Numbered from the stretch's first letter, positions 46,487-55,714 are shown. The stretch: DNA of 64,000 bases from Streptococcus sp. Marseille-Q5986 (GCF_946902915.1 NZ_CAMPPY010000001.1:584263-648262), one strand, 5' to 3'. Numbers and translations: made by a program. Notes: a model not told the origin generated them from the letters alone.

Positions 46487-47263
46487 CTAGAAATAACAAT
46501 TAATATGATGGTTCAGAAATACCTTTTGATACTCAATGAGATCTTCAGGATGAAGTGCGTTGACTCCATCCATTTCATATTTCCGATTTAATAAACGATA
46601 TTTGTTTTCACCAAATTGATGAAAAGGGAGTAGTTGAACTTGGTCGATATTTAATGAGTTAAATAGAGTAGCGAATTCTTCTGCATCCTCTAAACTATTG
46701 TTAAAATCAGGAATAACTGGGATTCTTAAAACGATAGTTTTATTTTGAGAAAAAGCATAATGAATGTTTTTTATAATCATTTGATTAAAAACCCCAGTCA
46801 CTTTTTTATGTTTTATAGAATTATAATGTTTTAGGTCTGTATAGATAAAATCCACATATTGGATTAAATCAACAAATTTTTCATGATCAACAAAGGCAGT
46901 AGTTTCAATGGCAGTGTGTATGTGATGTTCTTTAGCTGACTTTAAGATGGCTTTAGCAAATTCAAACTGAGCAAATATTTCACCCCCTGATAAAGTTAAA
47001 CCTCCACCGGATTCTTCGTAAAATTCTTTATCTTTTAATACCTCTGTAATAATTTCTTCTACAGTTTTTTCTTCACCTACTAAAGTGAATTTCTCTCGTT
47101 GAGCATCTTTCATTTTTTCAGGTTTCATTCTTTGAGATTCAGGATTAGAACACCATGGACAGCGCAGAGGACATCCTTTTAAAAAAACAGTTGTACGAAT
47201 ACCCGGACCGTCATGAATTGAAAAGTGTTGAATATTAAAAATAATTCCTTTAGATATTTCCAT
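46487..47263 (-). CDS. Glycyl-radical enzyme activase (radical SAM)
   Basis: The product has 258 residues. The radical-SAM cluster motif is C31-x3-C35-xx-C38 (FLKGCPLRCPWCSN), with GIRTTVFLKG ahead and GGGLTLSGGE as the SAM-binding Gly motif. It lacks the extra Cys-rich ferredoxin insert of many activases. Its partner is the glycyl radical enzyme at 51445. The stop codon lies 1 nt from the IS1167-like end, so its C-terminus may have been changed by that insertion. It is divergent from the DeoR gene over a 121-bp region containing CGAAAG repeats. Confidence 0.92.
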   Translation of the reverse strand: MEISKGIIFNIQHFSIHDGPGIRTTVFLKGCPLRCPWCSNPESQRMKPEKMKDAQREKFTLVGEEKTVEEIITEVLKDKEFYEESGGGLTLSGGEIFAQFEFAKAILKSAKEHHIHTAIETTAFVDHEKFVDLIQYVDFIYTDLKHYNSIKHKKVTGVFNQMIIKNIHYAFSQNKTIVLRIPVIPDFNNSLEDAEEFATLFNSLNIDQVQLLPFHQFGENKYRLLNRKYEMDGVNALHPEDLIEYQKVFLNHHINCYF

Positions 47264-47303
47264 AAGAGTTCCTCCTCTTTATAATTCTATCCTATCACAA
47301 AAA

Positions 47304-47330
47304 CGAAAGAAAAACAATTACGAACGAAAG
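47304..47330. promoter_or_regulatory. CGAAAG direct repeats, candidate DeoR operator (site 1)
   Basis: CGAAAGAAAA at 47304 and CGAACGAAAG ending at 47330 place CGAAAG at 47304 and 47325, exactly 21 bp apart. The same 21-bp phasing recurs at 51405 and 51426. Confidence 0.6.
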
Positions 47331-47384
47331 TTTAATTTGTTGTTTTTTGCTTTTTATTTTGGTAGAATAAAACGGAGGTGTAAA

Positions 47385-48131
47385 ATGAAAAGATTGGAAC
47401 AAATTATTAAATTAGTATCAGAATATGAAAAGATTGATGTTAATACATTATCGGAAAAATTAAATGTATCGAAAGTAACGATTAGAAAAGATTTAGATAA
47501 ATTAGAGTCAAAAGGCTTATTACACAGAGAGCATGGATATGCTGTGTTAAATAGTGGAGATGACTTAAATGTACGCTTGTCAATTAATTATGAAATTAAG
47601 AGAAAAATTGTTCAAGAAGCAGTAAAATTGGTGTCAGATAATGAAACAATAATGATAGAATCTGGATCGACCTGTGCTTTACTTGCTGAGGAAATTTGCA
47701 AGCAAAAAAGAAATGTCACTATTGTAACAAATTCATTTTTTATAGCAAATTTTGTAAGAGGTTATGATTCATGTCGTGTTATTGTTCTTGGTGGAGAGTT
47801 TCAGAAAGATTCACAGGTTACCGTAGGACCTTTATTAAAAGAAATGATACAGACTTTTCATGTTCGTCAAGCTTTTGTTGGGACAGATGGCTACGATAAA
47901 GAGATGGGCTTTACAGGAAAAGATTTAATGCGCAGTGAGGTAGTTCAATATATTTCAGCAGCGTCGGATAAAGTCATTGTGCTAACTGACTCAAGTAAAT
48001 TTGATAAAAGGGGTACAGTAAGAAGATTTGCTTTAAGTCAAGTCTATGAAGTAATAACAGACGAAAAACTTTCTAAACAAAATATAGCTACATTAGAAAA
48101 TGCTGGGATAATGGTTAAGGTAGTTTCGTAA
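47385..48131 (+). CDS. DeoR-family transcriptional regulator
   Basis: The start is the ATG at 47385 behind CGGAGGTG, giving 248 residues. The N-terminal HTH is VNTLSEKLNVSKVTIRKDLD followed by KLESKGLLHREHG, the DeoR signature. The C-terminal domain is DeoRC-like (IMIESGSTCALLAEEI, FVGTDGYDKEMGFTG), which binds phosphorylated sugar intermediates. It is followed by a second, SorC-type regulator after 12 bp. It probably controls the glycyl-radical cluster. Confidence 0.9.
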   Translation: MKRLEQIIKLVSEYEKIDVNTLSEKLNVSKVTIRKDLDKLESKGLLHREHGYAVLNSGDDLNVRLSINYEIKRKIVQEAVKLVSDNETIMIESGSTCALLAEEICKQKRNVTIVTNSFFIANFVRGYDSCRVIVLGGEFQKDSQVTVGPLLKEMIQTFHVRQAFVGTDGYDKEMGFTGKDLMRSEVVQYISAASDKVIVLTDSSKFDKRGTVRRFALSQVYEVITDEKLSKQNIATLENAGIMVKVVS

Positions 48132-48143
48132 GAGGTTAAGTGT

Positions 48144-49124
48144 ATGAATCAAGATAGGAATAAACTGCTTTCTAAAATTGCTTATCTGTATTATATTGAA
48201 AACTTAAATCAGTCACAAATAGCGGCAAAATTAGGAATTTATAGAACCTCTATTAGTAGAATGTTAACAGAAGCAAGGAATGCAGGAATTGTTAAAATTG
48301 AAATAGAGAATTTTGATACCAATATGTTTAAGTTGGAAAATTATGTAAAAGAAAAATATGGTCTGGAAAGTTTAGAAATTATTCCAAATGAATTTGATGA
48401 TACTCCAACAATTTTATCTGAAAGAATTTCTCAAGTTGCAGCAGGTGTCCTTAGGAATTTAATTGATGATAATATGAAAATTGGCTTTTCTTGGGGGAAA
48501 AGTTTAAGTAATTTAGTAGATCTAATCCACAGCAAAAGTGTCCGAAATGTTCACTTCTATCCTCTAGCAGGTGGTCCTAGTCACATACACGCTAAATACC
48601 ATGTGAATACACTGATTTATGAAATGTCTAGAAAATTTCATGGAGAGTGTACATTTATGAATGCAACAATTGTGCAAGAAAATAAATTGTTAGCAGATGG
48701 TATTTTGCAATCAAGATATTTTGAAGATTTGAAAAATAGTTGGAAAGATTTAGATATAGTTGTGGTTGGGATTGGTGATTTTAGTAATAAAGGAAAACAT
48801 CAATGGTTAGACATGCTTACAGAGGATGACTTTAAAGAATTGACAAAAGTTAAAACTGTAGGGGAAATTTGTTGTCGATTCTTTGATTCAAAAGGTAAAG
48901 AAGTTTATGAGAACTTACAGGAAAGAACGATAGCAATTTCTTTGGAAGATTTAAAAAATATTCCTCAAAGTTTAGCTGTTGCTTACGGTGATACGAAAGT
49001 ATCTGCGATTCTTTCTGTCTTGCGTGCTAATCTAGTAAATCATCTGATTACAGATAAAAATACAATTTTAAAAGTTTTGGAAGAAGATGGTGATTTGACT
49101 TTTAGAGAGATTCTAGGTGAGTGA
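48144..49124 (+). CDS. SorC/CggR-family sugar-binding regulator
   Basis: The product has 326 residues. The N-terminal HTH (YYIENLNQSQIAAKLGIYRT, then SISRMLTEARNAG) and C-terminal sugar-binding domain (KIGFSWGKSLSNLVDLI, FYPLAGGPSHIHAKYH, VVVGIGDFSNKG) are typical of SorC, DeoR-like sugar-phosphate sensors. It lies between the DeoR gene and the PTS genes. A palindromic motif GCACATTTGTGC lies 43 bp after its stop, in front of the PTS promoter. Confidence 0.9.
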   Translation: MNQDRNKLLSKIAYLYYIENLNQSQIAAKLGIYRTSISRMLTEARNAGIVKIEIENFDTNMFKLENYVKEKYGLESLEIIPNEFDDTPTILSERISQVAAGVLRNLIDDNMKIGFSWGKSLSNLVDLIHSKSVRNVHFYPLAGGPSHIHAKYHVNTLIYEMSRKFHGECTFMNATIVQENKLLADGILQSRYFEDLKNSWKDLDIVVVGIGDFSNKGKHQWLDMLTEDDFKELTKVKTVGEICCRFFDSKGKEVYENLQERTIAISLEDLKNIPQSLAVAYGDTKVSAILSVLRANLVNHLITDKNTILKVLEEDGDLTFREILGE

Positions 49125-49167
49125 AAATGATAGACTGATCAGTTTATCGTTTTTCTTTTAGTCAATT

Positions 49168-49179
49168 GCACATTTGTGC
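49168..49179. promoter_or_regulatory. Candidate SorC-type operator (site 1)
   Basis: GCACATTTGTGC, a palindrome 38 bp upstream of the PTS -35 box. It recurs with one change (ACACATTTGTGC) at 51322-51333 before the glycyl radical enzyme gene. Confidence 0.55.
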
Positions 49180-49216
49180 TTATATAAACAAAAATAGTTT
49201 ATTTGTTGTTTTTAGA

Positions 49217-49245
49217 TTGACAAGTTTATTATGTAGTTGTATTCT
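49217..49245 (+). promoter_or_regulatory. Promoter of the PTS operon
   Basis: TTGACA (49217-49222), 17 bp, TATTCT (49240-49245). Confidence 0.75.
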
Positions 49246-49316
49246 ATAGTTACAAAAGAAAATTTTAAAATTTCAAATGAAAAAAGCTTTTTACATAGTG
49301 AAATGAGGAGGAATTT

Positions 49317-49637
49317 ATGGAAATTATTGTTCCAGATCAAATTATCATGGGTTTAATTTTATATGCTGGCGATGCGAAACAACATATTTATAAAGCATTA
49401 GATTACATAAAAAACGGTACATGTGAACGATGTGAAGAAGAAATCCAGTTAGCTGATGCAGCCTTATTAGAAGCCCATAATCTACAAACAAAATTCTTGG
49501 CACAGGAAGCGTCTGGTACAAAGACAGAAATAACAGCTCTCTTTGTTCATTCACAAGATCATCTCATGACTAGTATGACGGAGATTAATTTAATCAAAGA
49601 AATTATTAGTTTGAGAAAAGAACTTCATAAAAAATAA
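49317..49637 (+). CDS. PTS lactose/cellobiose-family IIA component
   Basis: The product has 106 residues, an all-helical IIA of the Lac family. The phosphoryl-accepting His78 lies in LFVHSQDHLMT. It takes phosphate from HPr and passes it to the adjacent IIB. SD GAGGAGG precedes the ATG. It heads the IIA-IIB-IIC set. Confidence 0.92.
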   Translation: MEIIVPDQIIMGLILYAGDAKQHIYKALDYIKNGTCERCEEEIQLADAALLEAHNLQTKFLAQEASGTKTEITALFVHSQDHLMTSMTEINLIKEIISLRKELHKK

Positions 49638-49670
49638 TACTAGAGTATTAACATAGAGGAGGAAAATATA

Positions 49671-49979
49671 ATGGTGAAGATTGGTTTGTTTTGTGCAGCA
49701 GGTTTTTCTACTGGTATGCTTGTAAATAATATGAAAATTGCAGCGCAAGCTAGTGGAGTTGAGGCAGAAATAGAGGCGTTTTCTCAGTCTAAATTAGCGG
49801 ATTATGCGCCAAATATAGATGTTGCACTATTGGGTCCACAAGTTGCTTATACATTAGATAAATCAAAAGAAATTTGTGATAAGTGTGATGTTCCGATAGC
49901 TGTTATTCCGATGATGGACTATGGTATGTTAGATGGGAAAAAAGTATTAGATTTGGCCCTATCTTTGATTAGTGGGTAA
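49671..49979 (+). CDS. PTS lactose/cellobiose-family IIB component
   Basis: The product has 102 residues. The phospho-cysteine is Cys8 in LFCAAGFSTGMLV, the usual CAxGxST loop. It receives phosphate from IIA (His78) and passes it to the sugar bound to IIC. SD GAGGAGG precedes the ATG. Confidence 0.93.
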   Translation: MVKIGLFCAAGFSTGMLVNNMKIAAQASGVEAEIEAFSQSKLADYAPNIDVALLGPQVAYTLDKSKEICDKCDVPIAVIPMMDYGMLDGKKVLDLALSLISG

Positions 49980-49995
49980 GAAAAGGAGATTTATT

Positions 49996-51294
49996 ATGTC
50001 AAAGATGGATGTTCAGAAAATCATTGCACCTATGATGAAGTTTGTGAATATGCGTGGCATTATAGCTCTAAAAGATGGGATGTTAGCAATTTTGCCATTG
50101 ACAGTAGTTGGTAGTTTATTCTTGATTATGGGACAATTGCCGTTCGAAGGATTAAATAAGAGCATTGCTAGTGTTTTTGGAGCTAATTGGACAGAGCCGT
50201 TTATGCAAGTATATTCAGGAACTTTTGCTATTATGGGTCTAATTTCTTGTTTTTCAATTGCCTATTCTTATGCTAAGAATAGCGGAGTAGAGGCATTGCC
50301 AGCTGGGGTTCTTTCTGTATCTGCATTCTTTATTTTGCTAAGATCATCTTATATCCCTAAACAAGGTGAGGCGATTGGGGACGCTATTAGTAAAGTTTGG
50401 TTTGGAGGTCAAGGAATTATCGGTGCTATCATTATAGGTTTGGTAGTAGGAAGTATTTATACCTTCTTTATAAAGAGAAAAATTGTTATTAAGATGCCAG
50501 AACAAGTTCCACAAGCTATTGCCAAACAGTTTGAAGCAATGATTCCAGCATTTGTAATTTTCTTATCTTCTATGATTGTATATATTTTAGCGAAGTCATT
50601 GACTAATGGCGGAACATTTATTGAAATGATTTATTCTGCTATTCAAGTTCCATTGCAAGGTTTAACTGGATCTTTGTATGGTGCAATTGGAATTGCATTC
50701 TTTATATCATTTTTGTGGTGGTTTGGTGTTCATGGACAATCGGTAGTAAATGGAGTAGTGACCGCTCTGCTTTTATCTAATCTTGATGCTAATAAAGCTA
50801 TGTTAGCCTCTGGGAATCTATCATTAGAAAATGGTGCACATATTGTTACTCAACAATTTTTAGATTCATTTTTAATTCTATCAGGTTCAGGGATTACGTT
50901 TGGTCTTGTAGTTGCCATGCTTTTTGCAGCAAAATCAAAACAATACCAAGCCTTAGGAAAAGTTGCAGCTTTTCCAGCAATATTTAACGTAAATGAGCCA
51001 GTTGTATTTGGATTTCCGATTGTCATGAATCCAGTTATGTTTGTACCTTTCATTCTTGTTCCTGTACTTGCAGCTGTGATAGTATATGGAGCTATTGCAA
51101 CAGGTTTCATGCAGCCATTCTCAGGGGTAACATTGCCTTGGAGTACACCAGCTATTCTATCAGGATTTTTGGTGGGTGGATGGCAAGGTGTTGTGACTCA
51201 GTTATTAGTATTGGCGATGTCTACAGTGGTTTATTTTCCATTCTTTAAGATACAAGATCGTTTAGCTTACCAAAATGAAATCAAACAATCTTAG
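49996..51294 (+). CDS. PTS cellobiose-family IIC permease
   Basis: The ATG at 49996 behind AAAGGAG gives 432 residues (MSKMDVQKIIAPMMKFVNMR). About ten membrane helices are predicted, with the family motifs GVHGQSVVNGVV and FNVNEPVVFGFPIVMNP. IIC proteins of this family carry cellobiose, chitobiose and relatives. The context argues for an anhydro-hexitol or other sugar alcohol here. The substrate is inferred, not proven. Confidence 0.9.
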   Translation: MSKMDVQKIIAPMMKFVNMRGIIALKDGMLAILPLTVVGSLFLIMGQLPFEGLNKSIASVFGANWTEPFMQVYSGTFAIMGLISCFSIAYSYAKNSGVEALPAGVLSVSAFFILLRSSYIPKQGEAIGDAISKVWFGGQGIIGAIIIGLVVGSIYTFFIKRKIVIKMPEQVPQAIAKQFEAMIPAFVIFLSSMIVYILAKSLTNGGTFIEMIYSAIQVPLQGLTGSLYGAIGIAFFISFLWWFGVHGQSVVNGVVTALLLSNLDANKAMLASGNLSLENGAHIVTQQFLDSFLILSGSGITFGLVVAMLFAAKSKQYQALGKVAAFPAIFNVNEPVVFGFPIVMNPVMFVPFILVPVLAAVIVYGAIATGFMQPFSGVTLPWSTPAILSGFLVGGWQGVVTQLLVLAMSTVVYFPFFKIQDRLAYQNEIKQS

Positions 51295-51321
51295 AGGCAT
51301 TTGTGTGTTACTGTTAAACTC

Positions 51322-51333
51322 ACACATTTGTGC
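51322..51333. promoter_or_regulatory. Candidate SorC-type operator (site 2)
   Basis: ACACATTTGTGC shares CACATTTGTGCT with the site at 49168-49179. It lies about 110 bp upstream of the glycyl radical enzyme start. Confidence 0.5.
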
Positions 51334-51400
51334 TAAAAATTAGGGAGTTAAAGTTTTTCTAGTTAAAAGCTTGAAATTCTCTAAAAAATTAGGTATTATA

Positions 51401-51434
51401 TTTTCGAAAGAAACAAAAATATTTTCGAAAGAAA
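51401..51434. promoter_or_regulatory. TTTTCGAAAGAAA direct repeats, candidate DeoR operator (site 2)
   Basis: Two exact copies of TTTTCGAAAGAAA (51401-51413 and 51422-51434) with 21-bp period lie just ahead of the glycyl radical enzyme start; the second overlaps the likely SD GAAAGG. Binding would block initiation or translation. Confidence 0.65.
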
Positions 51435-51444
51435 GGTGCTTACG

Positions 51445-53883
51445 GTGGTAAATAAAGAAGTAGCAAGAACAACAATCAAGACAGAATATTTTGGCAGCCT
51501 TACTGAAAGGATGAACAAATATCGAGAAGATGTTTTAAATAAAAAACCTTATATTGATGCTGAAAGAGCAGTTTTAGCAACACGCGCTTATGATCGATAT
51601 AAGGAACAGCCTAATGTCCTAAAACGCGCCTATATGCTCAAAGAAATTTTGGAAAATATGACGATCTATATCGAAGAAGAATCTATGATTGCGGGAAATC
51701 AAGCTTCTTCCAATAAAGATGCTCCTATTTTTCCAGAATATACGCTAGAATTTGTTCTCAATGAGTTGGATCTTTTTGAAAAGCGTGATGGCGATGTTTT
51801 CTATATTACAGAAGAAACAAAAGAACAACTTAGAAGTATTGCTCCGTTTTGGGAAAATAATAATTTACGTGCTAGAGCTGGTGCCTTGTTACCTGAAGAA
51901 GTGTCTGTTTATATGGAAACAGGATTCTTCGGTATGGAAGGTAAGATGAATTCTGGAGATGCTCACTTAGCAGTTAACTATCAGAAACTGTTGCAATTTG
52001 GTTTAAGAGGTTTTGAAGAGCGGGCTCGTAAAGCGAAAGCAGAGTTAGATTTAACAGATCCAGCAAGTATTGATAAATATCATTTTTACGACTCTATATT
52101 TATCGTAATCGATGCTATTAAAGTATATGCAAATCGCTTTGTTGATCTTGCTAAAAGTTTAGCCGAAAATGCAAATCCTAAACGTAAGAAAGAATTGCTT
52201 GAGATTGCAGATATTTGCTCTCGAGTCCCATATGAACCGGCAACTACTTTTGCAGAAGCTATTCAATCAGTCTGGTTTATTCAATGTATTTTACAAATTG
52301 AATCTAATGGCCACTCTCTTTCATATGGCCGTTTTGATCAATATATGTATCCATATATGAAGGCTGATTTAGAAAGTGGTAAAGAAACAGAAGATAGCAT
52401 TGTTGAACGTCTAACAAATCTTTGGATTAAGACAATTACAATTAATAAGGTTCGCAGTCAAGCACATACATTTTCTTCAGCAGGAAGTCCTTTATATCAA
52501 AATGTTACAATTGGTGGACAGACTCGAGATAAGAAGGATGCTGTTAACCCATTATCTTATTTGGTATTAAAATCAGTTGCACAAACCCATCTACCGCAAC
52601 CTAATCTAACTGTACGTTACCATGCAGGTTTAGATGCTCGTTTCATGAATGAGTGTATTGAAGTGATGAAACTTGGTTTTGGTATGCCTGCATTTAATAA
52701 TGATGAGATTATCATTCCTTCTTTTATTGCAAAAGGAGTATTGGAAGATGATGCTTATGATTACAGTGCCATTGGATGTGTTGAAACGGCAGTTCCAGGG
52801 AAATGGGGCTATCGTTGCACGGGTATGAGTTACATGAACTTCCCTAAAGTTCTACTTATCACGATGAATGATGGAATTGATCCAGCTTCGGGGAAACGGT
52901 TTGCACCAAGCTTTGGGCATTTTAAGGATATGAAGAACTTTTCTGAATTAGAAAACGCTTGGGATAAAACACTAAGATACTTGACACGAATGAGTGTTAT
53001 TGTTGAAAATTCTATTGATTTATCATTGGAACGAGAAGTTCCTGATATTCTATGCTCGGCATTGACTGATGATTGTATTGGTCGTGGAAAACACCTTAAA
53101 GAAGGTGGAGCAGTATATGATTATATATCAGGTTTGCAAGTTGGAATTGCAAATTTGTCGGATTCATTAGCTGCAATTAAAAAGTTAGTATTTGAGGAAG
53201 AACGTATAAGCCCAAGTCAACTTTGGCATGCATTGGAAACAGATTATGCCGGAGAAGAAGGTAAGGCGATTCAAGAAATGTTGATTAATGACGCTCCTAA
53301 GTACGGTAACGATAATGATTATGCTGATAATTTAGTTACTGCTGCTTATGACATTTATGTTGATGAAATTGCTAAATATCCTAATACACGTTATGGAAGA
53401 GGACCTATTGGAGGAATTCGTTATTCAGGAACATCTTCTATCTCAGCCAACGTAGGGCAGGGACGTGGGACATTAGCAACTCCAGATGGCCGCAATGCAG
53501 GTACACCGCTAGCAGAGGGTTGTTCACCATCACATAATATGGATCAACACGGCCCTACATCTGTTTTAAAATCTGTTTCAAAATTACCAACAGATGAAAT
53601 TGTAGGTGGGGTTCTCTTAAATCAGAAAGTAAATCCTCAAACGTTAGCCAAAGAAGAAGATAAATTAAAACTAATTGCTTTGTTACGAACATTCTTTAAT
53701 CGTTTACATGGGTACCATATTCAATACAATGTTGTTTCCAGAGAGACGTTGATTGACGCTCAGAAACATCCTGAAAAACACAGAGATTTAATTGTTCGTG
53801 TTGCAGGATACTCTGCATTCTTCAATGTTCTTTCTAAGGCAACCCAAGATGATATTATAGGACGTACTGAGCATACTTTGTAA
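51445..53883 (+). CDS. Glycyl radical enzyme, PflD/YbiW-like
   Basis: The GTG at 51445 (VNKEVARTTIKTEYFGS) behind GAAAGG gives 812 residues. The active-site GCVE motif (Cys445, Glu447) in SAIGCVETAVPGKWG marks the dehydratase-like branch, not true pyruvate formate-lyase, which has two adjacent Cys. The radical glycine is Gly788 in RVAGYSAFF. In E. coli, YbiW and PflD, the closest branch, open the C-O ring of 1,5-anhydrohexitol 6-phosphates. The neighbouring aldolase and GldA fit that pathway. It needs the activase at 46487 and works only without oxygen. Confidence 0.88.
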   Translation: MVNKEVARTTIKTEYFGSLTERMNKYREDVLNKKPYIDAERAVLATRAYDRYKEQPNVLKRAYMLKEILENMTIYIEEESMIAGNQASSNKDAPIFPEYTLEFVLNELDLFEKRDGDVFYITEETKEQLRSIAPFWENNNLRARAGALLPEEVSVYMETGFFGMEGKMNSGDAHLAVNYQKLLQFGLRGFEERARKAKAELDLTDPASIDKYHFYDSIFIVIDAIKVYANRFVDLAKSLAENANPKRKKELLEIADICSRVPYEPATTFAEAIQSVWFIQCILQIESNGHSLSYGRFDQYMYPYMKADLESGKETEDSIVERLTNLWIKTITINKVRSQAHTFSSAGSPLYQNVTIGGQTRDKKDAVNPLSYLVLKSVAQTHLPQPNLTVRYHAGLDARFMNECIEVMKLGFGMPAFNNDEIIIPSFIAKGVLEDDAYDYSAIGCVETAVPGKWGYRCTGMSYMNFPKVLLITMNDGIDPASGKRFAPSFGHFKDMKNFSELENAWDKTLRYLTRMSVIVENSIDLSLEREVPDILCSALTDDCIGRGKHLKEGGAVYDYISGLQVGIANLSDSLAAIKKLVFEEERISPSQLWHALETDYAGEEGKAIQEMLINDAPKYGNDNDYADNLVTAAYDIYVDEIAKYPNTRYGRGPIGGIRYSGTSSISANVGQGRGTLATPDGRNAGTPLAEGCSPSHNMDQHGPTSVLKSVSKLPTDEIVGGVLLNQKVNPQTLAKEEDKLKLIALLRTFFNRLHGYHIQYNVVSRETLIDAQKHPEKHRDLIVRVAGYSAFFNVLSKATQDDIIGRTEHTL

Positions 53884-53901
53884 AATAAAGAGGTTCTTTT
53901 T

Positions 53902-54570
53902 ATGGAATTTATGCTTGACACATTAAATTTAGATGAGATTAAAAAGTGGTCTGAAATTTTACCGCTAGCTGGGGTAACTTCAAACCCCACTATTGCCAAA
54001 AGAGAGGGTTCGATTAATTTTTTTGAACGAATCAAAGATGTAAGAGAATTAATTGGCTCTGCACCCTCTATTCATGTTCAGGTGATTTCTCAAGATTTTG
54101 AAGGTATCTTAAAAGATGCTCATGAAATTCGGAGACAAGCAGGAGATGATATATTTATCAAAGTACCTGTTACTCCAGATGGATTACGTGCAATAAAGGT
54201 GTTAAAAAAAGAGGGATACCATATCACTGCAACAGCTATTTATACAGTTATTCAAGGATTATTAGCTATTGAGGCAGGAGCGGATTACCTAGCTCCATAT
54301 TATAACAGAATGGAGAATCTGAACATCGATTCAAATTCTGTCATTCGTCAATTAGCTCTTGCTATTGATAGACAGAACTCTCCTAGTAAGATTTTAGCTG
54401 CATCCTTTAAAAATGTAGCACAAGTAAATAATGCTTTAGCTGCAGGTGCGCATGCTGTTACAGCAGGAGCAGATGTTTTTGAATCAGCTTTCGCCATGCC
54501 ATCTATCCAAAAGGCAGTTGATGATTTTTCTGACGATTGGTTTGTTACTCAAAATAGTCGTTCCGTTTAG
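53902..54570 (+). CDS. Fructose-6-phosphate aldolase/transaldolase-like (FSA/TalC)
   Basis: The product has 222 residues, the short class of transaldolase-like proteins. The Schiff-base Lys87 lies in [12 protein letters not shown], and GVTSNPT and [11 protein letters not shown] match FsaA/TalC. These enzymes cleave fructose 6-phosphate or 1-deoxyfructose 6-phosphate into glyceraldehyde 3-phosphate and dihydroxyacetone or hydroxyacetone. It starts 18 bp after the glycyl radical enzyme gene and precedes gldA. Confidence 0.9.
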   Translation: MEFMLDTLNLDEIKKWSEILPLAGVTSNPTIAKREGSINFFERIKDVRELIGSAPSIHVQVISQDFEGILKDAHEIRRQAGDDIFIKVPVTPDGLRAIKVLKKEGYHITATAIYTVIQGLLAIEAGADYLAPYYNRMENLNIDSNSVIRQLALAIDRQNSPSKILAASFKNVAQVNNALAAGAHAVTAGADVFESAFAMPSIQKAVDDFSDDWFVTQNSRSV

Positions 54571-54587
54571 ATAGAGAGGAAATACAT

Positions 54588-55676
54588 ATGAGAATTTTTG
54601 CTAGTCCTTCGAGATATATTCAAGGGGAAAATGCCTTGTTTGAAAATGCCAAATCAATATTGGATTTGGGAAATCATCCTATTCTATTATGCGATCAGTT
54701 GGTTTATGATATTGTTGGAAAACGATTTGAAGATTACCTACATAGGTATGGTTTCCATATTGTTCTAGCCCAGTTTAATGGTGAAGCTTCTGACAATGAA
54801 ATCAATCGAGTTGTTGCCTTAGCTGAGAAAGAAAATTGTGATAGTATTATCGGGCTTGGTGGTGGAAAGACGATTGATAGTGCAAAAGCTATTGCAGATT
54901 TGATTGAAAAGCCTGTTATTATTGCTCCAACAATTGCATCGACCGACGCACCTGTATCTGCTTTATCTGTTATTTATACAGATGAAGGTGCATTTGATCA
55001 TTATCTATTTTATTCTAAAAATCCAGATTTAGTTTTGGTTGATACAAAAGTTATTTCACAAGCTCCTAAGCGTTTATTAGCGTCTGGTATTGCAGATGGT
55101 TTAGCAACTTGGGTTGAGGCGCGTGCAGTTATGCAGGCAAATGGAAAAACTATGTTAGGACAACAACAAACGTTGGCTGGAGTTGCAATTGCGAAAAAAT
55201 GTGAAGAAACGCTGTTCGCAGATGGTTTACAGGCTATGGCAGCTTGTGAAGCTAAAGTTGTGACACCAGCATTAGAAAATATTGTTGAAGCTAATACTTT
55301 ATTGAGTGGTCTAGGTTTTGAAAGTGGAGGATTGGCTGCGGCGCATGCGATTCATAATGGTTTTACTGCATTGACAGGTGACATACATCATTTAACACAT
55401 GGTGAAAAAGTAGCTTATGGAACTTTGGTACAACTGTTGTTGGAAAATAGACCAAAAGAAGAACTTGATAAGTATATTGAGTTTTACAAAAAAATTGGTA
55501 TGCCAACAACTCTAAAAGAAATGCATTTAGATCAAGTTGGATATGATGATTTAATAAAAGTTGGTAAACAAGCAACTATGGAGGGTGAGACAATCCATCA
55601 GATGCCGTTTAAGATTTCGCCTTCAGATGTTGCTCAAGCTATCATCGCTGTAGACGCCTATGTAAATTCAAAATAA
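54588..55676 (+). CDS. gldA: Glycerol dehydrogenase (GldA)
   Basis: The product has 362 residues, a group III metal-dependent alcohol dehydrogenase. The NAD motif is GLGGGKTIDSAKA; the metal ligands are the Asp in DGLATW and His in AAHAIHNGF and LTHGEKVAYG. GldA oxidises glycerol and also reduces hydroxyacetone to 1,2-propanediol. Its place after the TalC-like gene suits hydroxyacetone reduction. It is the last gene of the cluster and a terminator follows. Confidence 0.95.
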   Translation: MRIFASPSRYIQGENALFENAKSILDLGNHPILLCDQLVYDIVGKRFEDYLHRYGFHIVLAQFNGEASDNEINRVVALAEKENCDSIIGLGGGKTIDSAKAIADLIEKPVIIAPTIASTDAPVSALSVIYTDEGAFDHYLFYSKNPDLVLVDTKVISQAPKRLLASGIADGLATWVEARAVMQANGKTMLGQQQTLAGVAIAKKCEETLFADGLQAMAACEAKVVTPALENIVEANTLLSGLGFESGGLAAAHAIHNGFTALTGDIHHLTHGEKVAYGTLVQLLLENRPKEELDKYIEFYKKIGMPTTLKEMHLDQVGYDDLIKVGKQATMEGETIHQMPFKISPSDVAQAIIAVDAYVNSK

Positions 55677-55682
55677 ACAATA

Positions 55683-55714
55683 AGGACTACTGTTTTCCAA
55701 ATGGTAGTCTTTTA
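55683..55714 (+). terminator. Terminator after gldA
   Basis: GACTAC (55685-55690) pairs with GTAGTC (55704-55709), followed by TTTTATTG. From here to leuS (about 310 bp) no gene is supported. Confidence 0.7.
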
